Assembly (NCBI RefSeq): GCF_038002825.1
Contig: NZ_JBBODF010000001.1
Span: 3,596,001-3,660,000 of the forward strand
Length of the DNA: 64,000 bases
Direction of reading: 5' to 3'
Origin: Paenibacillus sp. FSL H8-0048
GTDB lineage: Bacteria; Bacillota; Bacilli; Paenibacillales; Paenibacillaceae
The notes under the pieces were generated by a model. That model was not told where the DNA came from. It was given only the letters and a program-made list of their open reading frames with translations, and searched no databases. Numbering within the stretch: position 1 is the stretch's first letter; each line of letters begins with the position of its first letter. Shown here in pieces: positions 54,706 to 63,373 of the stretch. A program made the translations under genes and the position numbers.

Positions 54706-54815
54706 GCAAGTGGACAAACGTATCTTAATTTATCGCTTTCCGGGGATTGTACGCAAACAGGTGGAAAAACAGCAACTAATTCTAGTGATTGTGCCAATTG
54801 TATAAAATCCAACTG
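54706..54815. repeat. CAAGTGGA intergenic element, copy B
   Basis: Begins GCAAGTGGACAAACGTATCT, has ACAGGTGGAAAAACAGC exactly 51 bp later (54757), and ends TATAAAATCCAACT. The first 26 bp match copy A (20589) with one change, and the end matches copy C (26552). It lies between the Nudix and SLH genes. Confidence 0.75.
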
Positions 54816-54918
54816 CTTCCACCCGCCATCCTGCTATCTCCCTCCCCACAGGTTATCCAAGGTCCAGATCGAGCCTTATCCTAATTGGCTATACGCCAAA
54901 CCCTAAACTTCATCGGTC

Positions 54919-54953
54919 AAAAAAAAGCGAATTCAGCACAATGTCTGAATCCG
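54919..54953 (-). terminator. Terminator of the SLH protein gene
   Basis: On the minus strand CGGATTCAG-ACATTGTG-CTGAATTCG (one wobble) is followed by CTTTTTTTTG, 33 bp after the stop. Confidence 0.9.
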
Positions 54954-54986
54954 ATTTTTCTGATTCGAATATCTTAGTCTAATGCG

Positions 54987-57629
54987 TTAGTCAATCAGCT
55001 CCGACTTCTGGAGCAGACGCTGGATCAGCACCGCCACTTCTGCGCGGGTGACGTTAGCCTGCGCCTCCAGCTTATTGCCGCCGCGCCCGGTGATTAAGCC
55101 GGCGGAGGCTGCGAGCGCCAGGCTGTCCTTCGCCCAGGCTCCCGTGCGGCTTGCATCCGTGAAGCCTGCAAGCACGCCTGCGGTGTCCACCGTGCCGGTC
55201 TGTTCGGCGAGACCGGTCAGCTTCATCGCCTTGGCGATGATATTCATGGCCTGCTCGCGTGTGATCCGGTCTCCGGGACGGAAGGTTCCGTCCTCGAAGC
55301 CGTTGATCAGACCTGCTTCGGACGCTGTACCAACTGCTGCTGCATACCAGCCATTCGCCGGAACATCTGCGAACTTCGCAGTTCCCTCTCCAAGCTTCAG
55401 GCCCAGACCGCGTACGATGATCGCTGCGAATTCGGCACGGGTGATGTCGGCGTTCGGGTTGAACGTGGATTCACTAACCCCGTTAATGACCAGACGGGAG
55501 CCCATGTCATTCACCGCATTTTTCGCCCAATGCTTCTCCACATCCGCGAACGTCAGCGGATGCCAGACCACTGAATAGGTACTGTTCGTCAGACTGTTGA
55601 TCTCTGCGTAATATTTACTATCCTTCTGGATGATTCGGGTTGGTACATGACGCACCGTTCCATCCGGTTCAACAACGATACCTGTTGTAAGCCGGTTCGG
55701 GTTAACCCCCTGCGGCAACGCCACTGTCCGCGATACATAAGCATTGAACCGGTTCAACTCTACTGTTGAGGTCCCGGAAGAAGCTGTAACAGTGAAATCC
55801 AGGGCTGGTGCTGCAAGGGTAAGGCCGTCTCTGTCTGCCGCAGCAGTAACCACCTGATTCATGGCAGCCGAAGCGTCACCAATGGTAATTCTCAGTGTAA
55901 TATCCTCCAGCTTAGCCCCGTTACCTAATCTTTCGGCCAATGCGCCGATGTTAATCTGTGATGCAGGTAACGTATAGCTGCCCTTGCTGGTCTGAAGCAC
56001 CAGGGTGACCGCCACATTCTCCATATTCTTGATCATCTGGCCGCTCAATTCTCCGACAATCACATTTGAATCCAGCATCATCGGAATAGTTACTACAGCC
56101 CCGTTCCCCTCAGCATCCAGCTTCGCCTGCAATCTGGCCGGATCTACCGCGATGGTCGTTGTTCTAACGTTACCGGAGGTCGTGGTCGTTGCTTTACCCG
56201 CGTTCTCCTCCTTGCCGTTCACAAGGACAATCACATCGGTGACCGTACTGGCCGGATTCCCGGAAGGAGCCCCGCTGTTCGGGTTGCTTCCGCTTCCCGG
56301 GCTGACTGGCTCGGGAGTTGGTGTTACCGGAGTAGTCACCGCAACTACTGCAATAACGCTGCCGTATTTTACCACCCTGCCTTCCCCATCTACCTCAGCA
56401 ATGCCAAGCGTATCCCCATCGGCTGCCGGAATCAGCCCTTCACTGCCAACAAGTGTGTATCCATTCAGAAGATCTCCCACATTCGGCACGATGATGCTGC
56501 CAGCACCAAAATTCTTATACAGCAGCTTATGCCCTTCAGCCGGTACAGGCGTAACCTTGATTTGTGTATAGCCGTTACTCTCTGCACCACCCGGATCACT
56601 GGCACTTACAGCCAAGTCCCCGGCAGGGATCAGAACATTCGTTGTAAAAGTCAGCGCAGTTGCTGGTCCCGCCGGAACCGATCCGCTGGCTGCCACCCGT
56701 ACCTTCACGGCATGCTCGCCGCTGAGGTCCGGCAGGTTCGTTCCGTCATAACGTACGTATGGTCCGTCGTCCACGGAGAATTCCATGCTGGTGTCCAGGC
56801 CCGTAATCGTATTGTTCAGATCATCCGCTACCACTTCTGGAGCCGCCGGGATCACGGCATCCGAATCATGCACAATCACTTGAGCAATAGCAGAAGCAAA
56901 GTCCGTTGAAGTAGCCTTCACACGCACATAGTACGTGCCCGGTGCAAGACCGGTAATCGTAGTGTCTGTAACTTCTGTCCAAGCCCCTGTGTTCCCCATC
57001 TGGTATTCCATCAGGCCAGTCAGATTCTGCAGTGTTCCGTCGTTAGCCCCGTTATAGGTCACATCCGTTACACTTACTCCGACTGGAGCGGCCTGACGCA
57101 TGGGAACACTCAACACTTGCGCATCACTATCGGTAGTGGTCACCCCGTTGCCCGTCTTCACCATATTCAGCACGCTGCCCAGCCAGCTGCTGTCTAGCAG
57201 GAGCGTTCCATCCGTGGTGGCCGTTACAGCCGTACCATTTATAGTGTATACCCCTTCTGCAATCAGACCTGTCAATTGCTCAGCGGCGTAATCAATCACC
57301 GCCGCAGGCGTAGCTTCCGCCTCAGATGCAAAGGAGACTACTGTCACTTCCACTGCAGCTGAGCTGAACGCCGTTGCTGTCGCCTTCGTGCGGACAGTGT
57401 ACACGCCTGGCGCAAGGCCTGTGACGGTGGTGCCTGGAACATCTGTCCATGCGCCTGCTGTACCTTTTCTGTATTCCATGGCTGTTGTCACATTCGTGAG
57501 CGTGCCATCCTTCGCATGAATCGCTGTTTCGTCCGTTGAAGCTACACCCGCAGGCGCTGCCGGACGGGCAGGAATAGTCAGGGTCTGCACCGCACTATCG
57601 ATAGTTGTGGATGCATTCCCCTGCTTCAC
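54987..57629 (-). CDS. Giant SLH surface protein, C-terminal frame (third of three)
   Basis: About 880 residues and the last of three frames of one broken gene running from 61299. It holds the end of the fifth and the whole sixth 156-residue repeat, an extra Ig-like stretch, a Pro/Gly/Ser linker (about 440-465), a beta-rich domain, and three SLH domains (FADVEKHWAKNAVNDMGSRL, KFADVPANGWYAAAVGTASE and FTDASRTGAWAKDSLALAAS) that anchor the protein to secondary cell wall polymer. The MKQGNAS start is not a true start; the frame begins where a 2-bp insertion near 57664 shifts it. Confidence 0.85.
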   Translation of the reverse strand: MKQGNASTTIDSAVQTLTIPARPAAPAGVASTDETAIHAKDGTLTNVTTAMEYRKGTAGAWTDVPGTTVTGLAPGVYTVRTKATATAFSSAAVEVTVVSFASEAEATPAAVIDYAAEQLTGLIAEGVYTINGTAVTATTDGTLLLDSSWLGSVLNMVKTGNGVTTTDSDAQVLSVPMRQAAPVGVSVTDVTYNGANDGTLQNLTGLMEYQMGNTGAWTEVTDTTITGLAPGTYYVRVKATSTDFASAIAQVIVHDSDAVIPAAPEVVADDLNNTITGLDTSMEFSVDDGPYVRYDGTNLPDLSGEHAVKVRVAASGSVPAGPATALTFTTNVLIPAGDLAVSASDPGGAESNGYTQIKVTPVPAEGHKLLYKNFGAGSIIVPNVGDLLNGYTLVGSEGLIPAADGDTLGIAEVDGEGRVVKYGSVIAVVAVTTPVTPTPEPVSPGSGSNPNSGAPSGNPASTVTDVIVLVNGKEENAGKATTTTSGNVRTTTIAVDPARLQAKLDAEGNGAVVTIPMMLDSNVIVGELSGQMIKNMENVAVTLVLQTSKGSYTLPASQINIGALAERLGNGAKLEDITLRITIGDASAAMNQVVTAAADRDGLTLAAPALDFTVTASSGTSTVELNRFNAYVSRTVALPQGVNPNRLTTGIVVEPDGTVRHVPTRIIQKDSKYYAEINSLTNSTYSVVWHPLTFADVEKHWAKNAVNDMGSRLVINGVSESTFNPNADITRAEFAAIIVRGLGLKLGEGTAKFADVPANGWYAAAVGTASEAGLINGFEDGTFRPGDRITREQAMNIIAKAMKLTGLAEQTGTVDTAGVLAGFTDASRTGAWAKDSLALAASAGLITGRGGNKLEAQANVTRAEVAVLIQRLLQKSELID

Positions 57630-59642
57630 CAGGCTCAGGGAGCTGCCCAGCCAAGCGCTATCCAGCGCGCCAGCTTGCCGTCTGCATCCGCTGTTACGGT
57701 CAACGTACCGTTCAGTGTATACGTACCGTTTGCCGTCAGACCGCCCAGTTGCTCAGCTTCGTAGTCAATGACCGCTGCTGGCGTGGCTTCCAGTGTTGGT
57801 ACGTAGGCATTTACCGTTACAGCTTGTGCTTCCGAGGCAAAAGCTGTAACCGTCCCCTTCGTACGGACAGAGTACGTATCCGGGACCAACCCGCTTACGC
57901 TAGTGCCTGTGACATCTGTCCATGCGCCTGCTGAACCTTTTTTATATTCCATGGCTGTTGTTACATTCGTGAGCTTACCGTTCTTCGCGTTAATTGCCGT
58001 CTCATCCGTTGCCGCAACTCCGGCAGGTGCTGCCGGACGGGCAGGAATAGTCAGAGCCTGCGCCGCACTATCTATAGTAGTTGACGCATTCCCCTGCTTC
58101 ACTAGGCTAAGGGAGCTGCCCAGCCAAGCGCTATCCAGCGCCAACTTACCGTCTGCATCTGCTGTTACGGTCAACGTACCGTTCAGTGTATACGTACCGT
58201 TTGCCGTCAGACCGCTCAGCTGCTCAGCTTCGTAATCAATGACCGCTGCTGGTGTGGCTTCCGGTACCGCTACATACGCAACCACATTCACGCTGTGTAC
58301 TTCCGAGGCAAAAGCCGTCAAAGTCGCCTTGGTCTGGACGTAGTACGTACCCGGAGCCAGCCCCGTCACCGTTGTACCTGTTACATCCGTCCATACGCCT
58401 GCGGCACCTTGCTTGTACTCCATGTCCGGAGGCACATTCGTAAGCGTACCGTTCTTCGCGTTAATCGCCGTCTCATTCGTTGCTGTTACTCCGGAAGGTG
58501 CTGCCGGACGAACAGGGATGGTCAAGGTCTGCGCCGCACTGTTAATCGTCGTGGACGCATTTCCCTGCTTCACAAGGTTCAGGGTGGTTCCCAGCCAAGA
58601 GCTATCCAGCACAAGCTTGCCCGCCGAATCCGCCTGTATCGATAACGTACCATTCACCGTGTACAGACCATTCGCCAGCAGACCGCTTAGCTGCTCGGCC
58701 CCATAGTCAATCACCGCTGCCGGGGTTGTCTCTACCATTGGCACATAAGTATTTACCGTTACACTATGCGCTTCGGAGGCAAAAGACGACGCCGTCCGTT
58801 TCACACGGACCTCGTACGTACCCGGAGCAAGCCCCGTTACCGTTGTACCGGTCACATCCGTCCATGCTCCCCCGGTACTTAACTTATACTCCATCGCAGT
58901 AGTCACATTCGCAAGTGTACCGTTGTTCGCCTCTATCGCCAGTTCATCCGTTGCCGTCACACCAGCCGGTGTTGCCGGACGGGATGGAATGACCAGTACC
59001 TGCGCCGCACTGTCTACCGTTGTTGATGCATTCCCCTGCTTCACAATACTCGGGACTCTCCAAGCCAGCTCTGCTCCAGCGCAAGCGTACCATCCGCAGT
59101 CGCCGTTACCGATGTACCGTTTACGGTATACATACCATTCGCCGTCAGACCGCTCAGTTGCTCGGCCCCATAGTCAATCACCGCTGCCGGGGTAGCCTCT
59201 GCCGTTGGCACATACACATTCACCGTTACACTATGCGCTTCCGATACAAAAGACGACGCCGTCAATTTCACACGGACCTCGTACGTACCCGGAGCCAGTC
59301 CCGTCACCGTTGAACCGGACACATCGGTCCATACTCCACCGGTACTTGGCTTATACTCCATCGCTGAAGTCACATTCTCAAGTGTACCGTTGTCCGCATC
59401 TATCGCCAGTTCATCCGTTGCCGTCACACCTGTTGGCGCCGCGGGACGGGATGGAATGACCAGCACCTGCGCCGCACTGTCTACAGTTGTCGTAGAATTC
59501 CCCTGCTTCACAATACTCAGAGACTCACCCAGCCAGCTCTGCTCCAGCGCCAGGGTACCAGCCGCAGTCGCGGTTACCGCCGTACCGTTCACAGTATACG
59601 TGCCATTCGCCGTCAGACCGCTTAGCTGCTCGGCTGCGTAGT
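57292..59642 (-). repeat. In-gene array of about 156-residue repeats
   Basis: The codons for TPAAVIDY recur at 59642, 59174, 58707, 58236, 57765 and 57292, giving spacings of 468, 467, 471, 471 and 473 bp. Each unit is an AVIDY-SGL-VNG segment followed by a fibronectin/Ig-like half ending TVTGLAPGTYxVR. The departures from multiples of three (-1 in the second, +2 in the fifth) mark the two frameshifts. Confidence 0.9.
57635..59044 (-). CDS. Giant SLH surface protein, middle frame (second of three)
   Basis: About 469 residues consisting only of 156-residue repeats (three units). It reads on from the first frame if one base is restored near 59051 and ends early (GKLARWIALGWAAP) because CG is duplicated in GCGCGC near 57664; the parallel repeat reads GKLALDSAWLG. 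The apparent MKQGNAS start lies inside a repeat and has no ribosome binding site. Confidence 0.82.
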   Translation of the reverse strand: MKQGNASTTVDSAAQVLVIPSRPATPAGVTATDELAIEANNGTLANVTTAMEYKLSTGGAWTDVTGTTVTGLAPGTYEVRVKRTASSFASEAHSVTVNTYVPMVETTPAAVIDYGAEQLSGLLANGLYTVNGTLSIQADSAGKLVLDSSWLGTTLNLVKQGNASTTINSAAQTLTIPVRPAAPSGVTATNETAINAKNGTLTNVPPDMEYKQGAAGVWTDVTGTTVTGLAPGTYYVQTKATLTAFASEVHSVNVVAYVAVPEATPAAVIDYEAEQLSGLTANGTYTLNGTLTVTADADGKLALDSAWLGSSLSLVKQGNASTTIDSAAQALTIPARPAAPAGVAATDETAINAKNGKLTNVTTAMEYKKGSAGAWTDVTGTSVSGLVPDTYSVRTKGTVTAFASEAQAVTVNAYVPTLEATPAAVIDYEAEQLGGLTANGTYTLNGTLTVTADADGKLARWIALGWAAP

Positions 59643-61299
59643 CAATCACCGCTGCCGGTGTCGGCTCCAGCGCTGGCTTGAACAGCGATACAGTTGCTGT
59701 CTGCGGCGAACCGCTAACCGTATATCCGCTTGGCGAATTCACAGCCACGGATACAGCGCCCTCGCCGGTCACTGAAGTAAGCGCCAGGCTCCAAGCGGTC
59801 CCGGAACCGCTCAGGGACCCTTTTACCGCAGAGCCTGTGCCGTCTGTAATGGTGATATCGTCTGCTGTCAATCCGGCAATCGCAGCATCAAAGGTCAGGT
59901 CAATCTTCGTTGAAGTAGTGGTTCCCGGCACACCGTCCGCTACAGCCGATTGCAGCACAACCGGAGTTAAGGCCACCCTGTTGAACAGCTTGCCGGTGAT
60001 TCGGTAATGAGTGGCATCTGTATTATCTGTTGTGATAAAAACAATCTTGTCGCCGAAGGCCGGATATACGGCGAACTTCGCATAATATTCCACATTGAAC
60101 ATCCAGCTGTCTTCATCGTATCCCTGAAATACAGCAGGAGCCGAATCCACTGGCTGATCCGTTGTGTACAGCAGGGTCCCGTCATTGTCATAGTAATTCA
60201 GGTAGGCGTACTGGGTCCCCGACCACTCTGTGCCGTAGTTATAGGCATCATTAATAGCCTGATTCGACGCAGCGTCCGTGCTTACCGTAACGAATCCCGG
60301 CAGTGTGCCTTTCTTATACATAGCAGCCGATGCTTCACCCAGAGAACCATTTACGGTAAATCCGCCTTGGCTGACACCTGCATTGTCATATAAGGAGACA
60401 CTCGTGATTCCGGTCTGCCAGGCATATTGACTGAACATGAAATTTCCGTTGCTCAGCGTAGACAGATACAGCTGCTTCTCATTCGTTCTCGCCCCGACAT
60501 TAATCGTGGTTATAGGGCTTCCGCTGTTATTGAATAACCGCAGATAGATATTATCGTTCGAGGGTCCTGAGTTGTAAGCCGCCATATACACGCCGTCACC
60601 GGCAGCTACGTAAGACATGCTCGCATTAGCATCTACCAGCAGGGTTTCGCTTGACACCGGTACGCCGGCAGCAGTGAATACGCGGGTAACCGTGCTTACA
60701 TTATCATTTCGTTGCCAGGAAAAAGCGATATCGCCGTTAGACAGCTCAGCCGCAGATATAAAGCGCGTTAACTGCGGCAGACTGGCCGCACTGAAGGTAT
60801 TCAGCCGGGTCTGGCCGGTCACCTTCTGGCCGTTCTTATCCAGCACCATGAAATAGGCATTTGGTGTACTCTCGGTAACTGTGCCCAGCTGCAGGTTGTA
60901 CTCGCTGGAGTCGCTTTTACTATACATAATCAGCAGATTGCCGTTATTGAGCGCAAGCATACTCACATACGTCATTTTGTAATAGGTGTCCATCAGATTG
61001 CCCAGGTTAACGTCCGTTAAAAGCGTTCCTGCGCTGTTATAGACCCTTAAGAAATTAGAGGCCGTGTAAGAATTCCCCTGATAGACGAATGAATTCAGCA
61101 GCACCGCCGTACTTCCATCCTGTAGACCCTGCGCATCCGCCAGGTTCTTGCCCGCCGAATACGTAACCGGAGGCTCAATGACAAAATCAGCCGCTTCATT
61201 GAATGACGCCACCGCCGCATAGGCACGGAGTGACATCATGGGCAGCAGCCCAATCACCAATACCACAGCCAGCCCGATCTTCCCCAATTTCTTAAACAT
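59041..61299 (-). CDS. Giant SLH surface protein, N-terminal frame (first of three)
   Basis: The true start is the ATG at 61299 (MFKKLGKIGLAVVLVIGLLP, a Sec signal peptide) with AAGGAGG upstream; the longer frame is spurious. A domain of about 430 residues, rich in short strands and resembling a beta-propeller, is followed by an Ig-like domain (TGLTADDITI-type, here AGLTADDITITDGTG) and the first one and a half 156-residue repeats. It ends prematurely at WLGESRVL, where other units read WLGESLSIVKQGN. With both shifts corrected the whole protein would be about 2,100 residues, exported and wall-bound. The ligand is unknown. Confidence 0.83.
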   Translation of the reverse strand: MFKKLGKIGLAVVLVIGLLPMMSLRAYAAVASFNEAADFVIEPPVTYSAGKNLADAQGLQDGSTAVLLNSFVYQGNSYTASNFLRVYNSAGTLLTDVNLGNLMDTYYKMTYVSMLALNNGNLLIMYSKSDSSEYNLQLGTVTESTPNAYFMVLDKNGQKVTGQTRLNTFSAASLPQLTRFISAAELSNGDIAFSWQRNDNVSTVTRVFTAAGVPVSSETLLVDANASMSYVAAGDGVYMAAYNSGPSNDNIYLRLFNNSGSPITTINVGARTNEKQLYLSTLSNGNFMFSQYAWQTGITSVSLYDNAGVSQGGFTVNGSLGEASAAMYKKGTLPGFVTVSTDAASNQAINDAYNYGTEWSGTQYAYLNYYDNDGTLLYTTDQPVDSAPAVFQGYDEDSWMFNVEYYAKFAVYPAFGDKIVFITTDNTDATHYRITGKLFNRVALTPVVLQSAVADGVPGTTTSTKIDLTFDAAIAGLTADDITITDGTGSAVKGSLSGSGTAWSLALTSVTGEGAVSVAVNSPSGYTVSGSPQTATVSLFKPALEPTPAAVIDYAAEQLSGLTANGTYTVNGTAVTATAAGTLALEQSWLGESLSIVKQGNSTTTVDSAAQVLVIPSRPAAPTGVTATDELAIDADNGTLENVTSAMEYKPSTGGVWTDVSGSTVTGLAPGTYEVRVKLTASSFVSEAHSVTVNVYVPTAEATPAAVIDYGAEQLSGLTANGMYTVNGTSVTATADGTLALEQSWLGESRVL

Positions 61300-61615
61300 C
61301 GCTTTCCTCCTTGTCGAATGACCATTTCCATAATATTGATAACGCTTCCGCAAAACTCTGAACATGCTGCACACGCTCTGCACATGCCCGGCATTAGCAA
61401 GCATTAGTTTTCCATACTGGTTTATCGACATTTTTCGCGATTTAGTTAACTAATTCGACAAAATATCTTCAGGTTTTTCGCTAATAAATGTGTATTAAGT
61501 CCTTGCATGATGTGAAAAGACGCAAATACGCGCAAAATAACCCCACAAAGTGAGGCTTTAGCGTAGGTGGTGACTCAGGTACTTTGCGGGGACCCCAAAA
61601 CATATAAATTCTATC

Positions 61616-61651
61616 AAAAAAGCCCGCTCTGCCGATGGCACAGAACGGGCT
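61616..61651 (-). terminator. Terminator of the L7/L12-tailed membrane protein gene
   Basis: On the minus strand AGCCCGTTCTG and CAGAGCGGGCT pair, followed by TTTTTTGATAG, 14 bp after the stop. Confidence 0.93.
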
Positions 61652-61664
61652 GCTAAATAATCCT

Positions 61665-62396
61665 CTACATTTCTTCCACATACCGCTTGGCTTCACCAAG
61701 AGGCATATCCGTATGCTGACGGACCAGCTTGATGGCCAGAATGAGCTGTCCATCCTTTTTTAGCTGCCGGACATGCTCCTGAACTTCCTCGGGAACGACC
61801 TTCAGTGAAGTGCTTGCAGCCTCCCGGCGCTTCAGCTCTGCAGCTACCTGCTGCTCCATATGCGGTGTCAACGTCTCGTCTACGGTCGCGGCAGGCACCG
61901 GCCAGCGCTCCGGCTTACTTCCCCGGACCGCTGCGAGCAAGGTGCCGACAATCGAATAGAGCACCATATACTGGGCTAAGCGGTACAGGTATAACCATAC
62001 GGTACTGAGGCGCGTAACCTCGCCGTCCGGCTTCAGAATGCTCACGTTCTCCGTAATGGAGAACTGCCCCGGCGCATAATTAGTGACATGCCGGTCCACC
62101 TGCAATTGTCCGAACGGCGAGATGATCCATTCCAGCGGCTTGTTATAGACCGGATTGCCCGCCGAGTCGATGAACATGCCGAAGAAGGAGAACAAGGCAA
62201 TAACAATGACCAGACCGTTCGACCAGTTCATCCGCTTACCGAACACAACCAGACTGAACACCACCAGCAAGATAACACTTCTCGCATAATCATTATGTAG
62301 GAATAACTTTAGAACAATAGGCCCTCCCCACCCGAACAGCACTACCATAACGGCGGCGAATACAAATACACCCAGCAGAATTTTAAGATTTTTCAT
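61665..62396 (-). CDS. Membrane protein with L7/L12-like C-terminal domain
   Basis: About 243 residues. Three or four helices in the first 165 residues, with an extracytoplasmic loop (about 85-125), then a cytoplasmic tail whose last 35 residues (LILAIKLVRQHTDMPLGEAK and RYVEEM) closely follow the C-terminal fold of ribosomal protein L7/L12. In L7/L12 that surface recruits translational GTPases; its role on a membrane protein is unknown. The ATG at 62396 follows AAGGAAG. A GTG one codon earlier is an alternative. Confidence 0.78.
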   Translation of the reverse strand: MKNLKILLGVFVFAAVMVVLFGWGGPIVLKLFLHNDYARSVILLVVFSLVVFGKRMNWSNGLVIVIALFSFFGMFIDSAGNPVYNKPLEWIISPFGQLQVDRHVTNYAPGQFSITENVSILKPDGEVTRLSTVWLYLYRLAQYMVLYSIVGTLLAAVRGSKPERWPVPAATVDETLTPHMEQQVAAELKRREAASTSLKVVPEEVQEHVRQLKKDGQLILAIKLVRQHTDMPLGEAKRYVEEM

Positions 62397-62549
62397 CACT
62401 TACTTCCTTCTCCTTTCCTGCCTCCTATTCTATATTTACCCAGAAAGAAGTCATTTGAGGCGATCTTGTTTATAGTACATTATAGCTGTCAGCCGACATG
62501 TTATAATATGCAGTCTATGATCACCCCAAGTGAAGGAGGATTACTTACT

Positions 62550-63152
62550 ATGCAGGAATTGTTAGATATGAAGGAATTGTTCAAGCAGATCATCAAGCAG
62601 GACGTTAAGCCTTTTTTCTCCGCACAGGGCTATCGTACAAAAGATCTGAATTTCTACAAAACAGAGGGTCAGTTCAGCTATAAAATCAATATTCAGAAAT
62701 ACCAGTACAATACACACAAGCAACTCAGCTTCTATGTGAATTACAATCTTCATTCCGAAGAGCTTGCGCAATATAGGCCTGCTAAGTCTCTGGGCTTGGC
62801 TCACTTCTATGCCCGAATCAACCAAATCGTCCCCGCCGCCCCGGAACGCTACTTCCTGACGCCGGAGGTAGATGTGGACAAGTTCACGGCAGACCTGCTG
62901 CTCCACTTGGATCAGGGGCTTCAATTCTTGTACACCTTAACCGATGCCAGGGCCATTGTTGAATACTATATGCAGCGGACAGCACTGCATTTAAGTGAGG
63001 AGACCTTCGGGTTCCTGCTGGATACAGGGGATACTGAGACTGCGGAGCAGTACCTGAAGCAGCTCCAAGCGAAATACGGCGCCGAGAAGCGCTGGGCAAT
63101 CTGGGAGCAGAAATATGCAGCGGTCTGGGAGAAATACGGAAGCTCTTCCTAG
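62550..63152 (+). CDS. DUF4304-like protein
   Basis: 200 residues, soluble. FFSAQGYRTKDLNFYKTEGQ and YKINIQKYQYN are the opening of DUF4304 proteins, which are uncharacterised and common in Bacillales. The ATG at 62550 follows GAAGGAGG; the frame is open further upstream without a site. It converges with the DUF4317 gene on a shared bidirectional terminator. Confidence 0.8.
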   Translation: MQELLDMKELFKQIIKQDVKPFFSAQGYRTKDLNFYKTEGQFSYKINIQKYQYNTHKQLSFYVNYNLHSEELAQYRPAKSLGLAHFYARINQIVPAAPERYFLTPEVDVDKFTADLLLHLDQGLQFLYTLTDARAIVEYYMQRTALHLSEETFGFLLDTGDTETAEQYLKQLQAKYGAEKRWAIWEQKYAAVWEKYGSSS

Positions 63153-63321
63153 CGCAGGAGATTCTAGTCGCTTTTCCGATTACATTTCGCCTACCCAGCG
63201 CACACGGTCCAATTGTGGTTGGTTTTCTGTGAAAATACGTTTGGTACAACCTGCGATAAACTCTTACTACTCATTTTCATGGGCATAGGTTGGGCCGTTC
63301 GCTCTCGTACCGGCCCTACAC

Positions 63322-63368
63322 AAAAAGGGCTCCCCGCTCTCTGAGGAGACATCGGGATAGCCCTTTTT
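63322..63368. terminator. Bidirectional terminator between convergent genes
   Basis: AAAAAGGGCT-CCCCG and CGGG-AT-AGCCCTTTTT pair across a loop of about 17 nt. The A- and T-runs serve both the plus DUF4304-like gene and the minus DUF4317 gene. Confidence 0.92.
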
Positions 63369-63373
63369 CAAAA

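Noticed and set aside
61336..61350. Possible cre site (TGATAACGCTTCCG) upstream of the SLH gene
   Set aside because: Only about 11 of 14 positions match and there is no context for carbon control.
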